Below are positions 22,230 to 32,265 of a DNA stretch of 64,000 nucleotides, piece by piece. Position numbers and translations under genes: made by a program. Origin of the DNA: Hygrocybe punicea (taxonomy: Eukaryota; Basidiomycota; Agaricomycetes; Agaricales; Hygrophoraceae); assembly GCA_963556145.1 (NCBI GenBank), contig OY744469.1, positions 124,001 through 188,000 of the forward strand, given 5' to 3'. Under the pieces are notes generated by a model, which worked only from the letters and a program-made list of their open reading frames with translations, was not told where the DNA came from and ran no database searches. How positions within the stretch are numbered: position 1 is the first letter of the stretch; each line of letters starts with the position of its first letter.

Positions 22230-23990
22230 CGAAGCAATCCAATGCTGCAGCAATAGCTGAAGGTAGGTCAACCTATTCTGCAGCAAGAGCTGGGGCCAGG
22301 TCAACCCAGTGCTGCAGCAATAGCTGGCCCTGGGTTGACCCGGTGGTGTGGCAATAGCTGGGCCCCGGTTGACCCAATGCTGCAGCAATAGCTGAAGCTA
22401 GGTCATCCTACCCTGCAGCAAGAGCTGGGGCCAGGTCAACCCAAAGCAGCAGCAAGAGCTGGGGCCAGGTCAACCCAGTGCTGCAGCAATAGCTGGCCCT
22501 GGGTTGACCCGGTGGTGTGGCAATAGCTGGGCCCCGGTTGACCCAATGCTGCAGCAATAGCTGAAGCTAGGTCAACCTACCCTGCAGCAAGAGCTGGGGC
22601 CAGGTCAACCCAATGCTGCAGTGATAGCTGGCCCTGGGTCAACCCGGTCCTGCAGCAATAGCTGGCCCTGGGTCAACCTGGCGCTGCAGCAACAGCTGGG
22701 CCCAGGTTGACCCACAGCAGCAGCAAGAGCTGGGGCCAGGTTGACCCAAAGCTGCAGCAAGAGCTGGGGCCAGGTCAACCCAGTGCCGCAGCAATAGCTG
22801 GCCCTGGGTTGACCCAATGGTGCAGCAATAGCTGGGCCCAGGTTGACCCACAGCAGCAGCAAGAGCTGGGGCCAGGTCAACCCAATGCTGCAGGCATTGC
22901 TGGGGCCAGGTCGACCCAATGCCGCAGCAATAGCTGGCCCTGGGTTGACCCAATGGTGCAGCAATAGCTGGGCCCAGGTTGACCCACAGCAGCAGCAAGA
23001 GCTGGGGCCAGGTCAACCCAATGCTGCAGGCATTGCTGGGGCCAGGTCGACCCAATGCCGCAGCAATAGCTGGCCCTGGGTTGACCCAATGGTGCAGCAA
23101 TAGCTGGGCCCAGGTTGACCCACAGCAGCAGCAAGAGCTGGGGCCAGGTCGACCCACAGCAGCAGCAAGATCTGGGGCCAGGTTGACCCAAAGCTGCAGC
23201 AAGAGCTGGGGCCAGGTCAACCCAATGCTGCAGCAACAGCTGGCCCTGGGTCAACCCAATGCTGCAGGCATTGCTGGGGCCAGGTCGACCCAATGCCGCA
23301 GCAATAGCTGGCCCTGGGTTGACCCAATGGTGCAGCAATAGCTGGGCCCAGGTTGACCCACAGCAGCAGCAAGAGCTGGGGCCAGGTCAACCCAATGCTG
23401 CAGGCATTGCTGGGGCCAGGTCGACCCAATGCCGCAGCAATAGCTGGCCCTGGGTTGACCCAATGGTGCAGCAATAGCTGGCCCTGGGTTGACCCGATGG
23501 TGCAGCAATAGCTGGCCCTGAGTTGACCCAATGGTGCAGCAATAGCTGGGCCCCGGTTGACCCAATGCTGCAGCTAGGTCAACCTACCCTGCAGCAAGTG
23601 CTGGGCCAGGGTCAACCCAGTGCTGCAGCAATAGCTGGACCCCAGTCACCCTACCCTCCAGCGAGTGCTGGACCCAGGTCAACCCAGTGCTGCAGCAACA
23701 GCTGGAGCCAGGTCAACCCCAGCCTGCAGCAAGACCTGGTCTGGGGTCAACCCAGTGCTGCAGCAATAACTGAAACCAGGTCAACCCACATTGCTTGAAC
23801 AGCTGGACCTGGGTCAACCCAACCATCCCAGAATAGCTGCCCTGGGTTAACCTACCCCATGGCAGAGCTGGCACTGGGTTGACCCACCCAGCTGCCCTTC
23901 ACCAGGAAGAGCTGTACCTGGGTCAACCTACCCCTCTACATTTCCCCAGCAAGAGCTGTCATTTGGGTTAACCTACCCCCCCAGCAAGCA
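22230..23990. repeat. 34-bp satellite array with higher-order repeats
   Basis: About 50 head-to-tail units of 33-35 bp built on GCAGCAATAGCTGG followed by CCAGGTTGACCCA-like sequence. Groups of units are themselves repeated: near-identical blocks recur at offsets of 136 bp (four units) and 238 bp (seven units), visible as equal frame ends at 22967, 23103, 23341 and 23477. The right end is more diverged (23780-23990) and abuts the truncated Gypsy element. All long frames across it are repeat artefacts. Confidence 0.93.
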
Positions 23991-24036
23991 ACTGCGCTAT
24001 GTGTACCTACCTTTTGCAACTATATCTGCGATTGGG

Positions 24037-26838
24037 TTAACCAAAACGACTGGGTCTACTGTCTATGAATGGCTTGCCGTTGTCGGTAACGATTTCTTTG
24101 AGAGCGCCCCAACGGCATAAGATGTCTTCGAACAAGAACGTGCCGATGGTGGAGCCGGTCTCGCGGCGTAACATGCGGAACTCAGGGTAGGCGGACAGGG
24201 AGCAACGGGCTTGGATGATGTATCGATAGCCGCCGGATCGTGGCATAAACATTGTGTCGACATACGCTTTACAAAATAGTGAGGCCGGTGTAGCGACGGT
24301 GGGCGGAATGTGATGATAACGCATTTGCCGTACTTGGCACTGATGGCAAGACTGGACGTACCACTTGACGTCGTGGTCGAGGTGCGGCCACCAGAAACGA
24401 TCGAGTAGCTGAGCGCGGACGGAGAATATACCTTTGTGGCCGAGAGAGTCGTGAGCGTCTTTGAGTAACTGAAGCCGGCGGTCGGGCGGTATGACGAGTT
24501 TGTGTTTTCCGTGATGGTCTTTGCGCCAAAGCTTGTTATCGGTGACGAAGAATTCAAGGGCGTATCGTAAGAACAGACGGTATTCTTCGTCCGTGAAGTT
24601 CGCGGGTCGGGTTAGATCTCGTAACCAAGTCTCAATGAGGGCAAGACGAACGTCGGCCGCGCGGGCTTTATCGGATCGTGGTATGTCAGAAACGGCTTCC
24701 TGATTTGTGTAGACGAGGATGGCCGGTAATTCTTGGAGTCGGTCGGCTGTGGCACGGCATTGGCCGCATACGGCAATCGGCTTAGACGGTATGGGGACAG
24801 GTCGGTAGTTGACGACTTCCATAAAGAAACCGTAGGAGTGGTCGAGCCAATCGTCGGAGTCGTTAATCTCCTCGGGGTCTTCTGCAGCGCGGGGACATCG
24901 GGAGAGTCCGTCGGGTGCACCGTGTGCGGAAGCGGGTACGTGAACGAGTCTAAAGTCAAATAAGAGCACACCGGCTATCCATCGGTTGATCGTAGCATTG
25001 GGCTGAATGTCGGGGTTGTTGAGCATCCCTTTTATGTACTTCGCGTCGACTTCAACGGTGAGGTTGCGGACGCCGATAATGAAAATCCGATAGGCGCGGA
25101 GGGCCCTGAAGAGACCGTAAAGCTCGAGCTTGGACTGAGAGTATCGGGCTTCGCGTTCGTTCCACGATATTGAACCAAAACGATTCGGATAGCGCTTTCC
25201 GTCGGCGCGGATTTGCATAAGAATGAAGCCGACTCCAAGAACGGATGAATCGACGGCGAGAATCACTTCCCATTCACGCATGTAGTCGATAGCGCGCAGC
25301 GCTGGTGACGTAATGACGGCGTTTTTGAGGTAGTCGATGGCGGTCTCTTCTTCTTCACCAAATTCGAAGGGTATACCTTTGCAGGTAAGATGGACGAGGG
25401 GTCGGGAGTGGAGCGAGAAGTCCTTGATAAAAATACACAAGACGCCGCAGATACCGAGAAAGGCGCGAACTTCGGTGAGGTTGGTCGGCAGTGGCCAATC
25501 GCGAATCTTCTGTACTTTGGAGTTGTCGACTACTCTTCCTTCGTATGTGCATCGGTGGCCAACAACGATGACTGAGGGTCGACACAACTCGAGTTTTTTG
25601 CCGTTGAAGGTACCGCCGACATAGCGGAAACGCTGGATGACGCGGTTGACACCTTGGAAGTGCTCCCAAATGAAATGTCGAATTGCCGGGTTCTCGGGTA
25701 TAGTCTCGTAGGTACCGTCGGGTTGCTCGTAGCAGGTTGGAGGCCCTTTGACGGGAATATCGTCCATATACAGAACGGCAAGATGAGGGATTTCGTCACG
25801 GAGGATGTACGTGGAGTCACCGTGTAGGATCTGCGGGGAATTTGTGTATCCCATAGCAATCCACGTAAGTCGAAGCGTTCCGAGTGGAGACTGAAAGGTC
25901 ATATAGTCCCGAGACAAGGGGTGGACGAGGCGTTGGTTGAAAGAGACGAAGAGGTCGAAGGAAGCGTAGCAAGAGCGGCTGCCAAAGGCCTCGGCCAAGT
26001 GCTCGGTCATGGGCGGTACGGCGGGATCGCGGATAGTGACGGCGTTAAGCGGCTGTAGATTGTGGACGATTCGAAGAGACTTCCCATCCTTTTTCAAAAC
26101 GCAGAACCAGCGGGAGCGGTATGACGAGTTCGAGGGTTCATAGGTACCGGCGTTAATTTTGTCTTTGATGATGCCGATGACTTCGTTAAGGATGCCGGGT
26201 GGGATTGGGATATTGCGATGGACCCACGGGTCGTGCGGTACGGTGGGAATGTGGATCGGCGGGAAGTAGTCCGTATTGAACTGGCCTTTCTCGGATTCGT
26301 TCCAGGCGAAGGCGGCTTCTTGCGTTTTGATGATATGGTGGCCGAGTTTTTCTTCCTCAGGCCAAAGGAATCCATCCGGGTTCATCGGCATCGCGTCGTG
26401 TTGTTCCTGAGTATAGCGGGTGCCGGGTGTAAAGTCGGGCGGGTGAGTCGGGAGCGTGGGTAAATCGGCTAGCGGGTCGCCGGTGATCTCGTGTATGATG
26501 CGGTATTCGTCGGGGAGAGTGGTAGAAATTGGGCGGATACGATCGGCTACCTTCTTATACTTTTTCTTGGTAACGACTCCTTTTAGGTCCCTGGTAGGGG
26601 GGGTGGTATACGAGATATAAGTAGCGTGTTCAGTAGAGGCTTTGTTACAAATATTCGAGGAAGAAATATGTGACGCAGGAGCGGAGACGGAACAAGACGA
26701 AGGAAGGGTATCGGTAGTACGTAGCTGATTTTGTACATCGGTCAACAATGAAATGTACTGGGCGGCAGTCTGAGGCTGAGATGAAGAGAAATCTAAATCG
26801 ATAGAAAAACATAAGTCCTCTTCTAGGGGAAACGGCAA
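24037..26838 (-). pseudogene. pol: Gypsy pol: reverse transcriptase, RNase H, truncated integrase
   Basis: A 933-residue open frame without internal stops. The reverse transcriptase carries YMDD at about residue 355. RNase H starts with VILAVDSS near residue 529. The integrase zinc finger (H-x4-H...C-x2-C: HDSLGHKG then CHQCQ) is near 795-835. Catalytic Asp residues lie in YVDTMF (about 861) and IVTDNGKPF (about 918). The third catalytic residue (Glu) and the C-terminal part are absent because homology ends at about 24058, the last few codons being read-through into foreign sequence. In the element, this frame is -1 relative to gag-protease and may begin translation upstream of its first ATG by frameshifting near 26944. 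The order RT, RNase H, integrase fits Ty3/Gypsy rather than Copia. Confidence 0.9.
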
Positions 26839-29111
26839 AAGGGAAGCATAGTTCGTGGTATAGGTGTGGTCGCTTTCGAGTGGCGGCTTCTCATCTCCCG
26901 GTGCGTCCTTCCCGAGAGGTATCTCCGGGTCCTCGACTTCTAAAAATCCGGCTTTCCGGTGTCGGACCGCTCTCGTCGGTTCTTTTGGTTGTGCTCGATG
27001 GTGGGCAAGGTGACGACGGTGCCGGTGTTTGGATCCGTGATCGTGACTTGTTGTTCTCCGTTTTTATAATCCTTCGTAAGGGCCTCGGAAAGCGTGAAGA
27101 ACGGGCGGCCGATGAGGATCTCGTAGGGGGTGTCGTCGACGACTTGGACTTGGAGGAAAAGATCGATGTCGCCAAAAGTGAATTTTAGGTTGGCGATTCG
27201 TCCGAGGGTGTCGTTGTCGCTTTTATTTGCCGACTGCATCCGCATCTTCATATTTTGGAGGCCATAACCGAGTTTCTCCCAAATATCGCGTCACATGCCG
27301 ATGATCATGGAACCGTTGTCGAGGACACACTCAAATACGAATTTTCCATTGATGAGCAGGTAGACCGCACGGAGAGGGACTGAGTCGCGGCCGACGACGA
27401 GCGGGACGTTTTCCTGACAGTGTTGACAGGTGCGAGTGGGGATTTCGGGTGCGTGAAAATGGAAGACCTCGACGTTGTTACTCTCGGCGGTGACCTTTTT
27501 CAACGTAGTGAGGTCCTTCATGTGACGGCGGGCGTCGGACGACATGGCTAAAAGTTCTCGCTGCGAAATGCAGACTTGAGAATCGAGCGCGTGGTCGATG
27601 ACGGATTTGGCGATACCGGGATCTTCGATGGGGGCTTGGTAGCGGTATTGGGGGTGCGATGCGGGAAGGTTCTGGTGAGTGCGCGGTATAAGGGCGGTCG
27701 GCTCGGTCGGCCACGTGTTCGAAGGTGGAACGATGGTGATCGGGTGCTCGTTGACAGGTCTGGTAGACGTTTTCTCGGCGGGTTTCGCGGCGGGGACGGA
27801 TGTGGAAGTGGCGGGCGGATTGGGAAACATTTCTCTAGACTTGCCTTTCGCCTTCGATTGGATCTCTACACCGTCGAATCTAACCCGTTTACGAAGCCGC
27901 TGCACTTTGGCTTCCAGAACCTTGATTTGTTCGTTGTCGTTGTCGATGTCAGACGTCGTGGACTGAAAGATGTCGGCGTACTCGGTGGTGACCTCTGGTT
28001 CGTAGGTGGGTACTTCGACGGCGGAGACAAAGTTAGCTTTGACATGAGGCGGCGGGTCATGTTGGAACGGTTCTGTGGGGTTGCGGGCAGGGGGAGCGCG
28101 GTTGCCGGGGTTCTGTGCGTGCCACGCGTCGAAGCGTTCCCTCATATTTTTGCCGACAATAGCCTTTGGAAGATACATTCCGTTAGGCAACACGATGCGG
28201 CCATGCTCGTTCTTGCGGCATATTCCGTCTCGAGTGTACTGCTCACAGATGGGACAATCGCGTATACGATGGAACGGGTCGTCGCAAAAGAGGCAGTTGA
28301 AGTTGGTGAAACCCTGTCCCACGGTGGTCGGCTCGGTCCTATTTGCACACGGCTTTGGGGGGTTGTTACGTTCGGTGAGGGCTTGCGTGAGGACGGCGAG
28401 TTGTTGCGAAATGAGACGAAAGAGGTCGGATACGTTAGGTTCGACCGGTTCCGCTTTAGGAATGACCGGGTCGTAGCGAGCGGGTGGCAGGTAGCGCGTG
28501 GCGGGTTCTATTGGAGTCGAGTACCGGATGGCGGCAGGCGACGTTGATGATAGACGAGAGACGGTGGATGGTTCGGCCGCGGTTCCAGCCAGCAGGAAGT
28601 GGGCGCAATTGTGGAAGTCCTGGAAGTCGTAAGGGTCGCTATGGAAATGGTTCGGCTTTTGGTACTGCAGACGGGTTTTGATGTCCTTTTTAAGCTCGAG
28701 ATGGAAGCTGTTCTCGTATGTGATGTTGCGTTCTCGAGGAGAGATCCGACCCTTGTCTAGAAGAAACCCTGAGATCCGGATGAATTCGCGGTAATATTCA
28801 CCAAGTTCGGTGCGGGTACGGATACCGTAAGCGGTTTGGGTGTGCGTAAGATGGTCGAGATCCGCCATAGTGTACCGGTGGTCATCTTCCATGCCTGGGT
28901 ATAGCACGAGTACACTCCTTTTGAATGCGGCATAATCGACACCGGTCGCGCTAGGTAAGCTTGCCCAAAGCTCGTAGTCGCTAAGCGACGTGTAGCGCAG
29001 ACTATGCTTGATGCGTCCTGCGTCGTCGAGAGCGGCATCGGCAGCAAGTATCTCGACTTCTTCGAAGAAGCGGTTTAAATTGAGCGGGTTCCCATCGAAG
29101 GTCGGGGCCGT

Positions 29112-29238
29112 TGTAGTAGGTAGTCACGTGACTGTTGGATTACCTAGTTTAGTCATGTAGTAGATAGTCATCCTTATCCTACGAGATCCCTGCTTTCCTT
29201 GAGCCTGCGACTAGCTCAGGACTCCCCTGCCTAGTCCA
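29112..29238 (+). repeat. 5' LTR of the non-autonomous LTR element
   Basis: 127 bp, TGTAGTAGG...CTAGTCCA, identical to 31547-31673. It contains the palindromic GTCACGTGAC motif (an E-box-like CACGTG) near its start, a possible bHLH factor site. Confidence 0.93.
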
Positions 29239-29240
29239 CC

Positions 29241-29264
29241 TGGTGATGAGATCGTGATTCGAAC
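29241..29264 (+). promoter_or_regulatory. Primer-binding site complementary to a tRNA 3' end
   Basis: TGGTGATGAGATCGTGATTC followed by GAAC starts two bases after the LTR. Its reverse complement ends in CCA and contains a standard TTCGAAT T-loop in the correct position: CCA, discriminator, 7-nt acceptor strand, 5-nt T stem, loop. The complementarity therefore covers about 23-24 nt of a tRNA. The tRNA species was not identified; its acceptor 5' strand should read GATGAGA. Confidence 0.85.
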
Positions 29265-29631
29265 CCTGCCAAAGCTCCAGTCCTTTTGTCTTAGCCATTT
29301 TCGAGCAAGATTTATCACAGCATTCAACTTCCTCACCAAACGCGAGTCTACAGCCAAAGTCCCACCAAACACGAGCCACAGCGAAAGTTCCCTCACACAC
29401 AAGTTCTACCCTACAAGAGTTTTCCCAACACAGCCCCAACGCGAGAGTTTTCCCCACAAGCCGCCACCAAACACGAGTCACCGAGTCCCTACACGAGAGT
29501 TTCCCCCCACGAGCTGCCATCAAACACGAGTTTTCGCCCAGAAGTCCGATACGAAAAAGCCTTCCCTTACACGAGTTACCCCAACACACGAGCTTCCACT
29601 ATATCCTGCTGCAATTATTTCACCTACTATC

Positions 29632-31422
29632 ATGCCAGGACCTAGCAATAACAAGAGAACTACGAAGAAAGCCGCTAAGACTACAAAAAACCGTGCAACC
29701 GCAGATACCACAGCACCAACGGCACCCATGGAGGTGACAAACGACACGGTACAACCTGACAACGAAGACGTCAAAAGCTCACCCGAGGACGGTGCAATTA
29801 TGCACGTCAAAAACTTACAGGCATTAATGCTGTCAGTATTCGAAGATGGCAAACTCGAAGGATTCAAAGAGGGAAAAGATGCAGGCCTCAACGAAGGACA
29901 CCGCATCGGTTTCGAAGAAGGAAAAAAGGTCGGTCAAAATCATACTGAAGAAATCATCAAAAAGGCATATAGACGAGGAGAATCGAACGGCCAACGAAAT
30001 GAGCAGAAGAGATGGACCACAGCAGGGCACGCTGAACACGGCGAATGCAACGCCGGACGGAAACCACGCGTCAACAGCACTACCCAGACAGATGCCGGGA
30101 CACAAGCACCCAATGAAGTCTACGCAACCACCACTACACAAACGGAAACAGCACTGAGACTACGCGCATCCACATCAACACAAACGACACCGACAGCTGG
30201 CGTATCCGTGGCAACCCAGCACGAACCACCAACCCAAACGGACCCACCGTCGCACGAAAGTGAGTCCCAGCACGCCCCAACTTCACTAAAAACGACGGCC
30301 GCTACACCGGACAGCGCCGCGCCACCAAAAAGCACGACGACGAGGCACCTGCAAGTCCCCACGCGTCCACCCTCATCAAAAGCAACTACACCCACAACCG
30401 AACGCGCCACGTCGTTGTCAAGCACCCAAACGGATCCAACCCCGCGTGAAAACGCGTCCCAGCACGCACCAGCACGCCCACCCTCACCAAAAACGACGCC
30501 CGCTGCACCAGAACGCGCCACGTCATCACCCACTGCCCCAACGCGTACCCCATCGCCCGATATTCAACGAGAGACGCGTCACACGTCGACACCCACCCAA
30601 ACGGCCCCACATTTGCGCGGGAACGCGCCCCAACGCATCCCAACACACCCACCTGCTCAAGAACCAACACCCCCGCAACAAAACGCGTCCAGACGCGTCT
30701 CAGACTGCAAATCCACCACGCCGGCACCAATGCCTAACCAGTCCACGCCCACGCCCGCCCAAAACCACGACGTCGCCGCCGAGACGTCTCAAGTGAGAAC
30801 CCCGAGGCCAAACAACGTCGAGACGCGAGCAAACGTACACGAGAGGCCGGAGGAGGCGAAATACATAAATACAAACGACGCACCAAGGGAGGCGGAGACG
30901 AATGAGCGAGACGAGACAAGGACGAACGCGGAGACGCATGAGAAAACACAACGAGAGCCCGAGAACGGCTCGAAATGTACGTTCACGCTCACCAGCCCAT
31001 GCACTGACATCCCCTCGAGGACGGCCCATGCCCGAAGCCCCGTACTTGCACCCACGCGATTTGACTGGGCCGAAGACGCCGCCACAATCCCACTCCACCC
31101 CGCCTTCGCAACCACATACCCACCCCGCGATATTTCGGCCCTCCGTTCCAACTCACGACGACCATTCGCCACTTTACAGCGCCGTATACGACGACCACGT
31201 ATACAACCCCAGACCCGACGCACCTTTGAAAAACCTTATGGTCCCATGTTCACACGAAGCCACCCGTCTGGCATTGCATCTGGACGACCCATTATTACCA
31301 AGCCCCTTAGCCCACCCAAGCCTACCTCATTTGATTCCGAGCACCTCGACTGGGATCGCAATCCCCGACTTTGTGACTTGAGTAGAGCACTTCAGGCCCT
31401 AGGTTGGATCAGGCCAGCTTAG
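29632..31422 (+). CDS. 596-residue protein of the non-autonomous LTR element, function unknown
   Basis: The ATG at 29632 opens a Lys-rich start (MPGPSNNKRTTKKAAKTTK), then an acidic stretch. A helical charged segment about residues 60-115 (LEGFKEGKDAGLNEGHRIGF, KKVGQNHTEEIIKKAYRRG) follows. A long Thr/Pro/Gln-rich region carries repeated STQTD/TQTDP motifs. A conserved-looking C-terminus (FDWAEDAATIPLHPAF, then LDWDRNPRLCDLSRALQALG) ends WIRPA. The frame is open from the primer-binding site onward, but no ATG lies earlier in it. The position suggests a Gag-like structural protein, yet no zinc knuckle or known capsid motif was seen. Intact codons in an element with identical LTRs suggest the protein is made. 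Confidence 0.7.
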   Translation: MPGPSNNKRTTKKAAKTTKNRATADTTAPTAPMEVTNDTVQPDNEDVKSSPEDGAIMHVKNLQALMLSVFEDGKLEGFKEGKDAGLNEGHRIGFEEGKKVGQNHTEEIIKKAYRRGESNGQRNEQKRWTTAGHAEHGECNAGRKPRVNSTTQTDAGTQAPNEVYATTTTQTETALRLRASTSTQTTPTAGVSVATQHEPPTQTDPPSHESESQHAPTSLKTTAATPDSAAPPKSTTTRHLQVPTRPPSSKATTPTTERATSLSSTQTDPTPRENASQHAPARPPSPKTTPAAPERATSSPTAPTRTPSPDIQRETRHTSTPTQTAPHLRGNAPQRIPTHPPAQEPTPPQQNASRRVSDCKSTTPAPMPNQSTPTPAQNHDVAAETSQVRTPRPNNVETRANVHERPEEAKYINTNDAPREAETNERDETRTNAETHEKTQREPENGSKCTFTLTSPCTDIPSRTAHARSPVLAPTRFDWAEDAATIPLHPAFATTYPPRDISALRSNSRRPFATLQRRIRRPRIQPQTRRTFEKPYGPMFTRSHPSGIASGRPIITKPLSPPKPTSFDSEHLDWDRNPRLCDLSRALQALGWIRPA

Positions 31423-31546
31423 TGTCAGTTTTTGTGTTGTTTTTGTTTTTGCTTGCAGCAGTTTTTGTGTTTTTCTTTTTTGGTTTTGTTTCTGTGCTCC
31501 TTTTCATGTCGCGACGAGGACGTCGCTTTGTTTTGAGGGGGGAAGA

Positions 31547-31673
31547 TGTAGTAGGTAGTCACGTGACTGTTGGATTACCTAGTTTAGTCATGTAGTAGAT
31601 AGTCATCCTTATCCTACGAGATCCCTGCTTTCCTTGAGCCTGCGACTAGCTCAGGACTCCCCTGCCTAGTCCA
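31547..31673 (+). repeat. 3' LTR of the non-autonomous LTR element
   Basis: 127 bp, identical to 29112-29238. Directly preceded by the polypurine tract at 31535-31546 and followed by the CCGT duplication. Confidence 0.93.
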
Positions 31674-32243
31674 CCGTGGAGTGACCGCGAGCGGGCATTT
31701 GTCGTGGAGTAACATGGGGAGCGGTAACGTGGGGAGCGGTCGAAGATCTAGAGGTCGAAGTCATTGTGGGTGGAAGGAGCTGAGATGTCGATGAAGCGGT
31801 TGTCGGATGTACGATGAGCGGGTCGGGTAACGTGGACGATGACGGCGTGGACGAAGATGAAGATGGGGACGATGACGATGACAGAGTTTTCGATGTCGAG
31901 AGCGAAGATGTGGACGGGGGTTCTAACGAGGTCGAAGTCGGGGACGTAGGCGATGCGGGTGTCGAACTGAGATCGGATGAGTTGGGTGTAATGGTAATTA
32001 TCGGTATATCGACCGATTCGAGACTGTCGGATGAAAGATATAGGGGGGTGTTTGACCCTGAGACGAGCGGGAGGTTGTTATGTTGAGCGAGGTGGTCGGG
32101 TACTAGCTGGAAGAAGTCGTCGTCGATTGTCGGGTCGAAGGCGGCTAAAGAGAGTTCTTGTTGAAGAGTTCTTCGAGGAAGATCTCGAAGACGACGGTCA
32201 GAGGGAGGGATACGGGAAGAGGAAGCTATGGTGGTGCTAGACT

Positions 32244-32263
32244 ATTCCTCGCGGTGGGCTCCA
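32244..32263 (-). promoter_or_regulatory. Gypsy primer-binding site
   Basis: On the minus strand TGGAGCCCACCGCGAGGAAT follows the LTR end (TTTACA) after two bases. It starts TGG as expected for pairing with a tRNA CCA end. The tRNA was not identified. Confidence 0.6.
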
Positions 32264-32265
32264 GA

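Larger units (their letters stand above)
29112..31673 (+). mobile_element. Non-autonomous LTR retrotransposon with one large ORF (TR-GAG/TRIM-like), intact
   Basis: A complete structure of 2,562 bp. The 127-bp LTRs at 29112-29238 and 31547-31673 are identical base for base. A primer-binding site starts at 29241, one ORF occupies 29632-31422, and a polypurine tract GAGGGGGGAAGA (31535-31546) touches the right LTR. The target duplication CCGT is at 29108-29111 and 31674-31677. It lies in opposite orientation inside the gag gene of a Gypsy element, whose frame rejoins when it is removed. No protease, reverse transcriptase or integrase is encoded, so it depends on enzymes from elsewhere. Identical LTRs indicate a very recent insertion. 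A solo LTR of the family is at 38480. Confidence 0.93.
26940..32240 (-). pseudogene. gag: Gypsy gag and protease, broken by an insertion and a stop codon
   Basis: The upstream part (about 32240-31678) encodes a Ser/Thr/Pro-rich N-terminus. It continues at 29107 with the gag core (APTFDGNPLNLNRFFEE..., YELWASLPSA...) once the nested LTR element is removed. A CCHC zinc knuckle (C-x2-C-x4-H-x4-C, CLFCDDPFHRIRDC) lies near 28290-28250. The protease core reads VLDNGSMI near 27320, with Asn where Ser or Thr is usual. An in-frame TGA at 27293-27291 separates this from the next 100 codons (IWEKLGYG...); a CGA codon there would restore the frame. The frame ends with TAG at 26942, beside a T5 run. Confidence 0.8.

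Noticed and set aside
22707..23565. Long Gln/Trp/Ala-rich open frames on both strands
   Set aside because: They are translations of the 34-bp satellite; the same peptides recur at unit multiples and no start, intron or flanking gene supports expression.
29520..31223. Several minus-strand frames of 100-144 codons under the 596-codon ORF
   Set aside because: Shadow frames of a GC-rich, Pro/Thr-rich gene; the plus-strand frame is longest, starts with ATG and fits the element's orientation given by PBS and PPT.
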